Origin: Actinomadura luzonensis
GTDB taxonomy: Bacteria; Actinomycetota; Actinomycetes; Streptosporangiales; Streptosporangiaceae
Direction of reading: 5' to 3'
DNA length: 64,000 bases
Assembly: GCF_022664455.2 (NCBI RefSeq)
Contig: NZ_JAKRKC020000002.1
Location: 930,001 to 994,000, forward strand
Shown: in pieces, positions 6,726 through 15,471 of the stretch
Position numbering within the stretch: the stretch's first letter is position 1
How the letters are laid out: every line of letters begins with the position of its first letter
Notes under the pieces: model-generated
Told to the model about the DNA's origin: nothing
Seen by the model: only the letters and a program-made list of their open reading frames with translations
Databases searched by the model: none
Position numbers and translations under genes: made by a program

Positions 6726-8324
6726 ATGTCTTATTTCATCGTCGCCGACCGCGTCAGCTTCTCCTGGCCGGACGGCACCCGGGTGCTCGACGGGCTCGAC
6801 GCCGCCTTCCCGGCGGGCCGCACCGGCCTCATCGGGGTCAACGGGTCGGGCAAGTCCACCCTGCTGAAGATCATCGCCCGGGAGCTGACGCCGCACTCCG
6901 GCACGGTCACCGTCGCCGGCGACGTGGGGTACCTGCCCCAGAACGTGCCGCTCGCCGCCGCCCGCACCGTCTCCGACCTGCTGGAGATCAGCGGGAAGCG
7001 GGCCGCGCTGCACGCCGTCGAGCGCGGCGACACCGCCGAGGAGCACTTCGCCGCCATCGCCGACGACTGGGACGTCGAGGAGCGCGCCCGCGCCGAGCTG
7101 GACCGGCTCGGCCTCGGCCACGTCGGGCTGGACCGCACCGTCGGCACGCTGTCCGGCGGCGAGACCGTCATGGTCGCCCTCGCCGCCCAGCTCCTCAAGC
7201 GGCCCGGCGTGCTGCTGCTCGACGAGCCCACCAACAACCTCGACCTCGACGCGCGCGAGCGGCTCTACGCCGCCGTGTCGGCCTGGCCGGGGGTGCTCGT
7301 CGTGGTCAGCCACGACCGGGCGCTGCTGGAGCTCGTCGACCAGGTCGCCGAGCTGCGCGACGGCGTCGTGCGCCTGTACGGGGGCAACCTGACGGCCTAC
7401 GAGGAGCAGGTCGCCGCCGAGCAGGAGGCCGCGCTGCGCACCGTGCGCAACGCCGAGGGCGAGGTGCGGCGCCAGCACCGCGACCTGGTCGGCTCCAGGG
7501 CGCGGGCCGACCGGAGCGTGCGCATCGGCAAGAAGGCCGTCGCCAACAACAAGGTGCCGAAGATCGCGGCGGGCGCCCTCAAGCGCAAGGCCCAGGTGAC
7601 CGCGGGCAAGCAGCGCGCGCTGCACCTGGAGAAGCTGGAGCAGGCGCGCGACCGGCTCACCGAGGCCGAGCAGGCGGTACGGGACGAGGCGGAGATCCGG
7701 ATCGAGCTGCCCGGCACCGAGGTGCCGGCCGGCCGCACGGTGCTCACGCTGCCGCTCGGCCAGCCCCCGGCCCCGCGCGAGCCGGAGGAGGGCGGCCGGC
7801 CGCCGCTGAGGATGCTGGAGATCCGCGGCCCCGAGCGGATCGCGCTGCTCGGGCCGAACGGCTCGGGCAAGACGACCCTGCTCAAGCGGATCGCCGCCGA
7901 GGGCGCCCACGTCCCGGTCGGCTACCTGCCGCAGCGGCTCGACCTGCTGGACGACGCGCTCAGCATCGTGGACAACGTCCGGGCGCTCGCGCCCGCGGCG
8001 CCGGTCAACGTGGTGCGGGCCCGGCTGGCGCGCTTCCTGTTCCGGGGCGAGCGGGCGGTCCAGGCGGTCGGCACGCTGTCGGGCGGCGAGCGGTTCCGCG
8101 CCACGCTGGCCGCGCTGCTGTCGGCCGAGCCGCCGCCGCAGCTCCTGCTGCTCGACGAGCCCACCAACAACCTCGACCTGGCCAGCGTCCGCCGCCTGTC
8201 GGAAGCGCTCGCGGCCTACCGGGGGGCGCTGATCGTGGCCGGTCACGACCTGCCGTTCCTGGAGACGCTCGGCATCACCAGGTGGCTGCGGCAGGACAGG
8301 GAGAGGGGGCTGACGGAGATGTGA
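6726..8324 (+). CDS. ABC-F family ATP-binding protein (ribosome-associated, possible antibiotic-resistance type)
   Basis: This 532-residue protein has two ABC cassettes and no membrane domain. Walker A motifs are GVNGSGKS (about residues 37-44) and GPNGSGKT (about 375-382); signature LSGGE occurs in both halves, and each Walker B is followed by PTNNLDL. The charged linker between the cassettes (about residues 230-330) is the segment that enters the ribosome in ABC-F proteins. The ATG at 6726 has GGGGAG at good spacing; an ATG at 6696 has none. Some ABC-F proteins displace ribosome-bound antibiotics while others are housekeeping factors. The long 5' leader favours the regulated type, without proof. 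Confidence 0.88.
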   Translation: MSYFIVADRVSFSWPDGTRVLDGLDAAFPAGRTGLIGVNGSGKSTLLKIIARELTPHSGTVTVAGDVGYLPQNVPLAAARTVSDLLEISGKRAALHAVERGDTAEEHFAAIADDWDVEERARAELDRLGLGHVGLDRTVGTLSGGETVMVALAAQLLKRPGVLLLDEPTNNLDLDARERLYAAVSAWPGVLVVVSHDRALLELVDQVAELRDGVVRLYGGNLTAYEEQVAAEQEAALRTVRNAEGEVRRQHRDLVGSRARADRSVRIGKKAVANNKVPKIAAGALKRKAQVTAGKQRALHLEKLEQARDRLTEAEQAVRDEAEIRIELPGTEVPAGRTVLTLPLGQPPAPREPEEGGRPPLRMLEIRGPERIALLGPNGSGKTTLLKRIAAEGAHVPVGYLPQRLDLLDDALSIVDNVRALAPAAPVNVVRARLARFLFRGERAVQAVGTLSGGERFRATLAALLSAEPPPQLLLLDEPTNNLDLASVRRLSEALAAYRGALIVAGHDLPFLETLGITRWLRQDRERGLTEM

Positions 8325-8340
8325 CCTGGCGGGCCGTCAA

Positions 8341-8378
8341 TTGACGGGCGGGGAGCAACCGGGCGATAGTGTGGCAGG
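8341..8378 (+). promoter_or_regulatory. Promoter giving a leaderless lipoprotein mRNA
   Basis: TTGACG (8341-8346) and GATAGT (8365-8370) are 18 bases apart, and the GTG at 8378 lies seven bases beyond the -10. Transcription would therefore begin at or next to the start codon. Confidence 0.6.
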
Positions 8379-9349
8379 TGGCTTCACCCCGGTTGATCCC
8401 CTGCGTTCTCGCTCTCGCGACCCTCACCCTCAGCGCCTGCTCCTCCGCCGCGCCGACCCCTGAGGGCGGCTCCTCGACCGTCTCCGGCGTCGCCGGCGGC
8501 AAAGGCGGCGTCGGCGGCAGCGGCACGGCCTCGGCCCCGCCGAGCGCGCTCACGCCCGAGGCGTACAAGGCCGAGCTCGACGGCAGGCGCAAGCCCATGG
8601 CCGACGCGATCGACGCCCTCGCCGGCGCGCGCGGGGTCAAGACGCTGGGCCAGCGGGTGAGCAAGGCCGAGGAGACGCTGAGCGGGGCGGCCGAGGAGCT
8701 GGCCGCCCTCGCCCCGCCCGACGCCGTGCGGGCCCAGCACCAGCAGTACGTCACCAGCCTCCAGGACTTCGCCGCCGCGCTCGGCAGCACCGGCGGCAAG
8801 GTGGGCGCGCGCGACCTGTGCAGCTCCTCGGCCGTCCTGACCGACCTGAACGACAAGCTGAAGGCGCTGGACGAGGCGGGCGAGAACCTGCAGCGCGCCG
8901 GCGACTACCCGGCCGACGTGGTGGACGTGAAGGCCGGGCGCAAGCAGACCCGGCGGCTCGGCAACGGCTCGTTCGTCCGCAAGGGCTCGCTCGGCGGCCG
9001 CAGCTCCCTGGAGATCGACAACGGCGCCACCCGGGACGCGGTGGTGACCGTGATGCGCGGCGGCAGCAAGGCGTTCAGCGTGTACGTCCGCCGCAAGGCC
9101 ACGTACAAGGTGAAGGGCGTGCGCGACGGCACGTACAAGATCTACTTCACGCACGGGGTGGACTGGGACGGCAAGAGCAAGGCGTTCACCCGCGAGTGCA
9201 GCTTCGAGCGGTTCCAGAAGTCGGTGACGTTCAAGACGACCGTCACGGCGACCCAGATCCGCTGGCACGACTGGCGCGTCACGCTGCACGCCATCTCCGG
9301 CGGCAACGCCCGCACCTCCGACGTGGACCCCGACAGCTTCCCGTCCTGA
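8378..9349 (+). CDS. Putative secreted lipoprotein of unknown function
   Basis: The N-terminus (MASPRLIPCVLALATLTLSAC) is a lipoprotein signal peptide with the lipobox LSAC, so the protein should be anchored to the outer face of the membrane. A Gly/Ser-rich spacer follows, then a helical region of about 110 residues and a basic C-terminal beta-rich part of about 150 residues, which contains VYVRRKATYKVKGVRDGTYKIYFTHG. I do not recognise the family. The GTG at 8378 is chosen because a promoter places the transcript start there; a GTG at 8369 would add three residues. It ends before a strong bidirectional hairpin. Confidence 0.75.
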   Translation: MASPRLIPCVLALATLTLSACSSAAPTPEGGSSTVSGVAGGKGGVGGSGTASAPPSALTPEAYKAELDGRRKPMADAIDALAGARGVKTLGQRVSKAEETLSGAAEELAALAPPDAVRAQHQQYVTSLQDFAAALGSTGGKVGARDLCSSSAVLTDLNDKLKALDEAGENLQRAGDYPADVVDVKAGRKQTRRLGNGSFVRKGSLGGRSSLEIDNGATRDAVVTVMRGGSKAFSVYVRRKATYKVKGVRDGTYKIYFTHGVDWDGKSKAFTRECSFERFQKSVTFKTTVTATQIRWHDWRVTLHAISGGNARTSDVDPDSFPS

Positions 9350-9375
9350 GCGCCGCCCCGCGCGGACGGCGGAGT

Positions 9376-9406
9376 CCGAGGGCCGCGCCCGGGGCGCGGC
9401 CCTCGG
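9376..9406. terminator. Bidirectional terminator hairpin
   Basis: A perfect 14-base stem (CCGAGGGCCGCGCC with its complement) closes a 3-base loop exactly between two convergent genes. There is no U-tract, as is usual for actinobacterial terminators. Confidence 0.8.
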
Positions 9407-9415
9407 CGGCCGGAA

Positions 9416-9676
9416 TCAGGTGGAGAACAGCATGCCCACCCAGCTGCGCTGGCGGTGGTGGCCGCCGTGGTGGTAGCCGCCGTGCGAGGGGGCGCCCCAG
9501 GCCGGCCCGGGGGCGGGCGGGGGCGGGGGAGCCGCGTGGTACTGCGACTCCATCCGGGTCAGCGTCTCCAGCTCGCCGTAGTCGAGGAAGATCCCGCGGC
9601 AGTTGTCGCACTGCTCGATGTGGACGCCGTTGCGCTCGTAGGTCCGCATGTTCCCGCGGCACTTGGGGCACTGCAT
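9416..9676 (-). CDS. TFIIB-type zinc-ribbon protein
   Basis: This 86-residue protein begins MQCPKCRGNMRTYERNGVHIEQCDNCRGIFLDYGELE, a four-cysteine zinc ribbon (CxxC...CxxC) typical of the zf-TFIIB family. The rest is a Pro-rich then His/Gly-rich tail. The ATG at 9676 is preceded by AAGGAGAG. These small proteins are common in actinomycetes and have no firmly known role. It converges on the lipoprotein gene across a strong hairpin. Confidence 0.85.
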   Translation of the reverse strand: MQCPKCRGNMRTYERNGVHIEQCDNCRGIFLDYGELETLTRMESQYHAAPPPPPAPGPAWGAPSHGGYHHGGHHRQRSWVGMLFST

Positions 9677-9734
9677 GTAAGTCGCTCTCCTTGGCTTCAG
9701 GTCTCAGGGTGAAACCTACCGCGCGCAACCCCGC

Positions 9735-10589
9735 CTACGCTCTGACGATTCGGTTGCACGACTCGACCAACGAATGTTCGACCTCGTCGAGTTCCCGGCC
9801 CTCCCGCTCGGCGTTGACCACGGCCACGGCGGCCAGCTGGACGGTGAGCGCCCGCGCCGGGACGTCCAGCCGCGACCACGGGTCGGCGCCGCTGCCCAGC
9901 GCCGGCCCGCCCGCCCCCAGGTAGGCCCCCAGGAACCGCTCCCACACGGCCGGCTCCAGCAGCCCGGCGGCGTACCAGGCGGCCGGGCGGGCGAGGTCCC
10001 ACGCCGGGTCGCCGACGCCCAGGTCGTCCACGTCGATCAGCAGCCACCGGTCGCGGCGCACGAGCTGCCCCAGGTGCCAGTCGCCGTGCGTGAGCAGCGC
10101 GGGCGCCGGCACCGGCGCGGGCAGCCCCTTGAACGCCCGCCGGATCAGCGCCTCCACCGGCCCGTCGCCGCCCATCCGCTCGACCGCGCGGGCGGCCCGC
10201 GCCGGGCCCCCGGCGGCCGGCAGGGCGGGCAGCAGCGTGAGCGGGACGGCGTGCAGCGCGGCCAGCAGCCGCGCCCCCTCCTCCCAGGGCGCGTCGTCGA
10301 GGTCGTCCTGCCGGACCGGCCGCCCGGCGGGCCAGACCGTGACCGCGCGGCCCCCGACCGTCAGCACCTCGGGGTCGAGCGGGGCCAGCATGACGGCGCT
10401 CACCGCGGGAGAGGCGGCGGCGCGTAACCGGACCCGCAGCTCGCCCGCGTCGTCGCGGGCCGAGTGGGCCTTGACCACCACCTCGCCCCTGCGCAGCACC
10501 ACGACGTCGGTGCGCGTCGGATGCAACACGGGCGCGCCCGTGCCGCCGTAGGCGGCCGCTATCCCCGCCAGCTCCTCCTCAAGACCCAC
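9735..10589 (-). CDS. Aminoglycoside phosphotransferase (APH)-fold kinase
   Basis: This 284-residue protein carries the APH/choline-kinase catalytic loop HGDWHLGQLV (about residue 166) and the metal site LLIDVDDLGVGDPAWDLARP (about residue 186). Such enzymes phosphorylate small molecules including antibiotics, sugars and amino alcohols. This one is not close enough to a known resistance enzyme for me to name a substrate. It starts at a GTG six bases after TAGGCT on its own strand, suggesting a leaderless mRNA. It contains one TTA codon near 10425. It is divergent from the LLM oxidoreductase. Confidence 0.8.
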   Translation of the reverse strand: MGLEEELAGIAAAYGGTGAPVLHPTRTDVVVLRRGEVVVKAHSARDDAGELRVRLRAAASPAVSAVMLAPLDPEVLTVGGRAVTVWPAGRPVRQDDLDDAPWEEGARLLAALHAVPLTLLPALPAAGGPARAARAVERMGGDGPVEALIRRAFKGLPAPVPAPALLTHGDWHLGQLVRRDRWLLIDVDDLGVGDPAWDLARPAAWYAAGLLEPAVWERFLGAYLGAGGPALGSGADPWSRLDVPARALTVQLAAVAVVNAEREGRELDEVEHSLVESCNRIVRA

Positions 10590-10601
10590 GCGTACAGCCT
10601 A
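10590..10601 (-). promoter_or_regulatory. Leaderless-type -10 of the APH-fold gene
   Basis: On the minus strand TAGGCT (10596-10601) is followed after six bases by the GTG start (10587-10589). No ribosome-binding site separates them. Confidence 0.45.
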
Positions 10602-10700
10602 TTGTGCGGAAATGGGACCCCGTCCCGGAGACCGCCCGGTTCGCCGGGCTCCGAGGCGGCCGCGGCCGGGGCGGGAGCGGGCGTGGGCCAGACTGGGGGG

Positions 10701-11594
10701 ATGAGAATCGGTTTCGCCGTCCCCCAGTCCGGCCCCTGGGCCACGCCCGAGAACATGCGCCGCGTCGCCACCCGGGCCGAGCAGCTCGGCTACCACGACC
10801 TCTGGACGTTCCAGCGCCTGCTCTACCCCGTGGGGCACGAGATGGGGCCGACCTACCGCAGCGTGCACGACCCCGTGGTGACGCTGGCCCACCTGTCGGC
10901 CGTGACGCACCGCGTCGGGCTCTGCGTCGCGGTGATCAACGCGTACGTGCAGCCGGTGGTGCTGGCCAAGCAGCTCGCCACGTTGCAGACGCTCTCCGGC
11001 GGCCGGCTCACGGCGGGCATCGGGCTCGGCTGGCTGCCGGAGGAGTTCGAGGCGGCCGGCACCGCCTTCGAGCGGCGCGGGCGGCGCGGCGAGGAGTTCG
11101 TCGAGGTGTTGCGCAAGGCGTGGCGCGACGACCCGGTGGAGCACGCGGGCCGCTTCTACCGCGTCCCGGCCGCGCACGTGGACCCCAAGCCGGTGCCGGG
11201 GCCGCCGCCGATCCTGCTCGGCGGCACCGCCGAGGTCGCGCTGCGCAGGGCGGCCCGGCTGGCCGACGGCTGGGTCAGCTCCAGCAGGGAGGACCTGACG
11301 GCGATCGCCGGGCGGGTGGAGCTGATCAAGGCGGAGCTGGCCGCGTCGGGGCGGGAGGCGAGCGGGTTCCGGTTCGTCTGCAGGGGCGTCACGCAGGTGC
11401 GCGACAAGCCCGGCGAGCGGCCGCTGACCGGCCCGTACGACAAGATCAGGGCGGACCTGGAGTCGCTGGCCGCGGCCGGGGTCACCGACGTCTTCCACGA
11501 CCTCAACTTCGACCGCGAGTTCGTCACCCTGGACCCGGGCGAGGCCATGCGCCGCGCCGAGGAGGCCCTGGAGGCGCTGGCCCCGCGGCGCTGA
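10701..11594 (+). CDS. LLM-class F420-dependent oxidoreductase
   Basis: The 297-residue protein opens MRIGFAVPQSGPWATPENM and shows the luciferase-like TIM-barrel features TLSGGRLTAGIGLGWLPEEFEAAG and PPPILLGGTAEVALRRAARLADGW. In actinomycetes this subgroup uses coenzyme F420 to reduce or oxidise small organic substrates. The ATG follows a run of six G that may serve as its ribosome-binding site, with CAGACT just upstream as a possible -10. It stands alone and is divergent from the APH-fold gene. The substrate cannot be inferred. Confidence 0.88.
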   Translation: MRIGFAVPQSGPWATPENMRRVATRAEQLGYHDLWTFQRLLYPVGHEMGPTYRSVHDPVVTLAHLSAVTHRVGLCVAVINAYVQPVVLAKQLATLQTLSGGRLTAGIGLGWLPEEFEAAGTAFERRGRRGEEFVEVLRKAWRDDPVEHAGRFYRVPAAHVDPKPVPGPPPILLGGTAEVALRRAARLADGWVSSSREDLTAIAGRVELIKAELAASGREASGFRFVCRGVTQVRDKPGERPLTGPYDKIRADLESLAAAGVTDVFHDLNFDREFVTLDPGEAMRRAEEALEALAPRR

Positions 11595-11639
11595 GGGCCC
11601 GGCCGGTCCAGCGCCGCCCGTCCAGGAGCGCCGCCCCCT

Positions 11640-12317
11640 TCAGGAGCGCTGCCGGGCCCGGTAGGCGCTGGCCTTGGCGCGGTTCTGGCACGACAGGTCG
11701 CAGAAGCGGCGCGAGGCGTTGCGGGTGGAGTCGAAGAACACCAGGGAGCACCGCCCGGCCTGGCAGGCGCCGAGCCGGGCGGCCTGGCCGACGCCGATGA
11801 CCATGGCGAGCGCCGTGCCCATGTCGGCCGCCCAGGCGTCGAGGAGCGTCGCGCCGGGCCGGTGGAAGGCGAGCACCGGCGAACGCTCCGCGCCGTCGTG
11901 CAGGTGGGGCACCGCCCCGTGGCGCACCAGCAGGTCGTTGAGCCGCGCCGAGGCGGCCCGGATGCCGACGCCATCACCGGACGCCGTCCCGGACGTCGGG
12001 CCGGACGTCGGGCCGGACGCTGGGCCGGGCGCTGTGCCGGATGCTGTGCCGAACACCGGGCGCAGGTCGGCGGCGACCTCCGCCAGCCCGGCCGCGTCGG
12101 CCTCGCTCGCCGTGACGCCCTCCGGGAGCAGGCCGGCCAGCGCGGCCAGCCGCTCGCGGCCGGTGCGCGGCGGGGTGACCTCCCGGCCATGAGCGGCGGT
12201 GACGGCCAGGCGGTTCACCAGCAGCACCGCCCGGTCGACCCAGCGGCCGACGTAGCTGTCTATCTCCTGTTGCCCGGTGATGCGCCAGGGATCTAGTGTC
12301 ACCGCCACAGCGTACAT
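11640..12317 (-). CDS. ABATE/CGNR zinc-finger domain protein (putative regulator)
   Basis: The 225-residue protein has an ABATE-like N-terminal domain (SYVGRWVDRAVLLVNRLAVT) and a C-terminal zinc finger of the CGNR type: CQAGRCSLVFFDSTRNASRRFCDLSC followed by QNRAKASAYRARQ. The signature Gly of CGNR is replaced by Gln (CQNR). Between the domains lies a Gly/Ser/Thr/Pro linker encoded by 12-bp tandem repeats. Such proteins are thought to bind DNA. It is divergent from the O-methyltransferase with only 27 bases between start codons, so it may control that gene and itself. Nearby GTG codons could give a slightly shorter N-terminus. Confidence 0.78.
   Translation of the reverse strand: MYAVAVTLDPWRITGQQEIDSYVGRWVDRAVLLVNRLAVTAAHGREVTPPRTGRERLAALAGLLPEGVTASEADAAGLAEVAADLRPVFGTASGTAPGPASGPTSGPTSGTASGDGVGIRAASARLNDLLVRHGAVPHLHDGAERSPVLAFHRPGATLLDAWAADMGTALAMVIGVGQAARLGACQAGRCSLVFFDSTRNASRRFCDLSCQNRAKASAYRARQRS
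11976..12059. repeat. 12-bp tandem repeats inside the CGNR gene
   Basis: About six imperfect copies of a 12-base unit (GCCGGACGTCGG-like) encode repeated PTSG, PASG and TASG tetrapeptides in the linker of the zinc-finger protein. Confidence 0.75.
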
Positions 12318-12344
12318 AGACAGTGAGCATGGGAGAGGACCGTC

Positions 12345-13370
12345 ATGACCGACGAGCGGGCGCCGCGCGTGCAGGACGTGCTGGACGCGTTCACGATGTA
12401 CTCGGTGCTCCAGGCCGCGGTCCGCCTGTCGGTGCCCGACCTGCTGGCCGCCGGGCCGCGCACGGTGTCCGGGCTGGCCGACGGCGTGGCCGCCGCGACC
12501 GAGCACGGCCGGCCCGACGAGCGGCTGCTGGCCCGCCTGTTACGCGCCCTGCACCACCTGCGGCTGGTCGAGCGCGACGAGTCGGGCCGCTACTCGCTCA
12601 CCGAGGAGGGCGCGCTGCTGACCACCGGCCGCCCCGACTCCCTGGCGCCGCAGACGCTGATCTGGGGCGAGGAGCTGTGGCGCGAGTCGGCCCACCTGCT
12701 GCACCGCACGATCGCGACCGGGGAGGCGGCCGCGCTCGGCTCGCTCGGCCACGCCTCGCCGTACGCCTACCTCCAGGCCCGGCCCGCGGCCGCCCGGCTG
12801 TTCCAGCGGCTCATGCGGGGCGTCACCGTCACGGTCGCCCGCGCCCTCACCGAGGAGCCGCTGCCGCCGGGCCGCGTCGCCGACATCGGCGGCGGCACCG
12901 GCGCGCTGCTGACCACCCTCGCCGCCGCGCACCCGGGCCTGCGGGCCACCCTGTTCGAGCTGCCCGAGGTGGCCGCCCAGGCGCTCGAGACGCTCGGCCA
13001 GGAGACGGGGATAGAGGTGGTGGCCGGCGACATGTTCACCGACCCGCTGCCGCAGGCCGGGCTGTACGTGCTCAGCAACGTGCTGCACAACTACGACGAC
13101 GCGCGGGTGGCGGCGCTGCTGGCCCGGGTCGCGGACGCGATGGCGCCCGGCGGCCTGCTGTGGATCGTGGACGGCGTCCTGGAGGACGACCCGGTCCGCT
13201 CGACGACCGCGAGCGCGGCGCTGGACGTCATGATGCTCACGCTCTTCGCCGGCGGGCAGGAACGCACGATCGGGGAGCTGGGGGAGCTGCTGGCCGGCGC
13301 CGGGCTCGCCGTCGTCCGGACCCGCCCGCTGCCGCACGGCCGGCACCTGGTGGTCGCCCGCCCGGCCTGA
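12345..13370 (+). CDS. SAM-dependent O-methyltransferase
   Basis: The 341-residue protein has the layout of natural-product O-methyltransferases: an N-terminal winged-helix dimerisation domain (residues about 10-100), the SAM loop VADIGGGTG (about residue 182) and the acidic ligand FELPEV. The LSNVLHNYDD segment contains the His usually acting as base. The ATG at 12345 follows GGGAGAGGA. There is one TTA codon at 12540. No biosynthetic cluster surrounds it, so the acceptor may be an imported or primary metabolite. It is divergent from, and possibly regulated by, the CGNR protein. Confidence 0.88.
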   Translation: MTDERAPRVQDVLDAFTMYSVLQAAVRLSVPDLLAAGPRTVSGLADGVAAATEHGRPDERLLARLLRALHHLRLVERDESGRYSLTEEGALLTTGRPDSLAPQTLIWGEELWRESAHLLHRTIATGEAAALGSLGHASPYAYLQARPAAARLFQRLMRGVTVTVARALTEEPLPPGRVADIGGGTGALLTTLAAAHPGLRATLFELPEVAAQALETLGQETGIEVVAGDMFTDPLPQAGLYVLSNVLHNYDDARVAALLARVADAMAPGGLLWIVDGVLEDDPVRSTTASAALDVMMLTLFAGGQERTIGELGELLAGAGLAVVRTRPLPHGRHLVVARPA

Positions 13371-13381
13371 CCCGCCGCCCG

Positions 13382-14431
13382 TCAGCCGGTCGCGGACAGG
13401 CGCAGGGCCTCGGCGGCGACCGCGTGGCGGAGGTCGCGGATGCCGTCGCGGCCCCGCACCGGGTGCACGGCGTTGGTCAGCAGCACCACCGTGAGGCGGC
13501 GGCCGGGGTCCACGACGAGCGAGGTGCCGGTGAAGCCCGAGTGGCCGTACGAGCCCGTGAACGGCCCGGCGATGGCCGGGTCGCCGAGCCGCACCCCGAG
13601 CCCGTGCCGGAAGGGCGCGCCGGTCGCGCCCTGGTCGCGGGTCATCTCGGCCACGCTCTCCGGCCGCAGCACCGGCCCGCCGCCGCGGCGCAGCGTCTCG
13701 CCGAAGGCCAGCAGGTCGGCGGCGGTGGCGAACAGGCCCGCGTGCCCGGCCACGCCGCCCAGCGCGTACGCGGTCTCGTCGTGCACCTCGCCGCGCACGC
13801 AGCCGGGCCCCGGCCGCTCGGCCTTCCACTCGGTGGCCGCCACCCGGCCGGGGTCCCGGGGGCGGTAGCCGGTGTCGGGCAGGCCGAGCACGGCGGTCAC
13901 CCGGTCGCGGACCAGCGCGTCGAGCGGCGCGCCCCCGGCCAGCTCGGCGATCCGGCCGGCCAGTACCATGCCGACGTCGCTGTAGAGGTACGGGCCGCCC
14001 ACCGGGTGCGTGATCGGCGTGGCCGTCATCGCCGCCAGCCGCTCGGCGGCGGACGCGGCCGGCAGCTCCAGGTCGATGCGGCGGGTGGGCGGCAGGCCCG
14101 CGGTGTGCGTGAGCAGCCGGCGCGGCGTGATGCGGGCGTCGAGGCCGGGCAGCCAGGCGGCGGCCGGCTCGTCCAGGCCGAGCCGGCCCTCCTCGGCCAG
14201 GGAGAGCAGCACGGCCGTGGTGAACAGCTTGCTGACCGAGGCCAGGTCGAAGATCGAGCCGGGGAGCGCGGGCGGCCGGACCGCGGCCAGGGCGCCGGTG
14301 GCATCGGCGTAACGCACCAGCTCGCCCGCGGCGGCCGTGGCGGCGACCTCGCCGGCCACGGCGATCATCGCCACCGCGGCCGGGCAGACCCGCGGCACCA
14401 CCCCCGCGAGGATCGCCGCAAGCCCGTCCAT
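13382..14431 (-). CDS. Serine hydrolase of the beta-lactamase/esterase class (YbbE-like)
   Basis: The 349-residue protein has the class C beta-lactamase-like active site: SVSK (nucleophile Ser65, Lys68), YSD in the place of the Tyr motif (about residue 149) and an HSG triad near residue 303. There is no signal peptide, so it probably acts in the cytoplasm. ATG 14431 has GGGAAGGGA upstream. It follows murQ on the same strand with about 80 bases between, and namZ is next door. In Bacillus subtilis a beta-lactamase-like gene (ybbE) sits with murQ and namZ in the same way, which suggests a part in muropeptide breakdown, possibly peptide or ester cleavage. Confidence 0.82.
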   Translation of the reverse strand: MDGLAAILAGVVPRVCPAAVAMIAVAGEVAATAAAGELVRYADATGALAAVRPPALPGSIFDLASVSKLFTTAVLLSLAEEGRLGLDEPAAAWLPGLDARITPRRLLTHTAGLPPTRRIDLELPAASAAERLAAMTATPITHPVGGPYLYSDVGMVLAGRIAELAGGAPLDALVRDRVTAVLGLPDTGYRPRDPGRVAATEWKAERPGPGCVRGEVHDETAYALGGVAGHAGLFATAADLLAFGETLRRGGGPVLRPESVAEMTRDQGATGAPFRHGLGVRLGDPAIAGPFTGSYGHSGFTGTSLVVDPGRRLTVVLLTNAVHPVRGRDGIRDLRHAVAAEALRLSATG

Positions 14432-14513
14432 CGGTCCCTTCCCGCCGTCCACCCTCGCCCGTTCCCCTCTCCGGCCCCTCGCCCGTTCCCTGTCCAGCCC
14501 CCCGCGCGAGGGC

Positions 14514-15413
14514 TCAGCCGCTCAGCGCGTCACTCAGGCGCTCGCCGTGCGAGGCCAGCAGGGCGCGGGCGGCGTCGGCGTCGATGCCGTGCCGGATCAT
14601 CAGGACCGCCACCTTCGTCCGCCCGCCGGCCGCGTCCAGCGCCGCCCCCGCCGTCTCCGGGTCGGCGCCCGTGATGTCGCGGACCATGCGCAGCGCCCGG
14701 TCCGCCAGCTTCGCGTTCATCGCCGACATCTCGACCATCTTGTTCCCGTAGGTGCGGCCGAGCTTGACCATGCTGATCGTGGAGATCATGTTGAGCACGA
14801 GCTTCTGGGCCGTGCCCGCCTTCAGCCGCGTCGAGCCGGTCACCACCTCGGGTCCCACGACCACCTCGATGGCGTGCTCGGCGGCGGCCGACAGCGGCGC
14901 GCCGTCGTTGCACGACAAGCCGACGGTGAGCGCGCCGCGGCCGGCCGCCTCCGCCAGCGCGCCCAGCACGAAAGGGGCTCGTCCGCTGGCGGAGACGCCG
15001 ACCACGGAGTCCAGCGGGCCCACGTCCAGGTCCTTCAGGGCGGCGGCGCCCGCCTCGGCGTCGTCCTCCGCCCCCTCCACGGAGCGGGTCAGCGCCTCGG
15101 GCCCGCCCGCGATGACGCCCTGGACCAGCGACGGGTCCGTGCCGAACGTGGGCGGGCACTCGCTGGCGTCCAGCACGGCCAGGCGTCCCGACGTGCCGGC
15201 GCCGACGTAGAGGAGCCGGCCGCCCTGCGCCATGCGGGCGGAGATCGCGTCGACGGCGCCCGAGATCGCCGGGATGGCCACGGCCACGGCCGCCGGCACG
15301 GCGGCGTCGGCCTGGTTCATCAGTCGGGCGATCTGCTCCGTCGGCAGCCGGTCGATCTGGCTGTAGCGGGGATCGCTCTGCTCGGTGGACAGCTCGGGTA
15401 GCGGCTCAATCAT
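14514..15413 (-). CDS. murQ: N-acetylmuramic acid 6-phosphate etherase
   Basis: The 299-residue protein matches MurQ from end to end. It has the SIS-domain signature LLYVGAGTSGRLAVLDASECPPTF, SASGRAPFV, the KAGTAQKLVLNMIST stretch and RTYGNKMVEM. MurQ removes lactate from MurNAc-6-phosphate to give GlcNAc-6-phosphate, a key step of peptidoglycan recycling. The ATG at 15413 is used; a GTG five codons upstream is possible. It is divergent from namZ across a short AT-rich region. No MurNAc kinase or phosphotransferase importer is in the window, so the phosphorylated substrate must be made by a gene elsewhere. Confidence 0.95.
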   Translation of the reverse strand: MIEPLPELSTEQSDPRYSQIDRLPTEQIARLMNQADAAVPAAVAVAIPAISGAVDAISARMAQGGRLLYVGAGTSGRLAVLDASECPPTFGTDPSLVQGVIAGGPEALTRSVEGAEDDAEAGAAALKDLDVGPLDSVVGVSASGRAPFVLGALAEAAGRGALTVGLSCNDGAPLSAAAEHAIEVVVGPEVVTGSTRLKAGTAQKLVLNMISTISMVKLGRTYGNKMVEMSAMNAKLADRALRMVRDITGADPETAGAALDAAGGRTKVAVLMIRHGIDADAARALLASHGERLSDALSG

Positions 15414-15444
15414 GACGCTAATTTCCACCCTCTTCTTCCATCTT

Positions 15445-15459
15445 GTAAATATCTTTCAC
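15445..15459. promoter_or_regulatory. Imperfect palindrome in the murQ-namZ promoter region
   Basis: GTAAATATCTTTCAC has the inverted form GTnAA-N5-TTnAC and lies in the notably AT-rich 58-base gap between the two divergent start codons. RpiR-type MurR repressors bind AT-rich palindromes in such positions elsewhere. No such regulator is encoded nearby. Confidence 0.4.
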
Positions 15460-15471
15460 CACAATGGCTTC

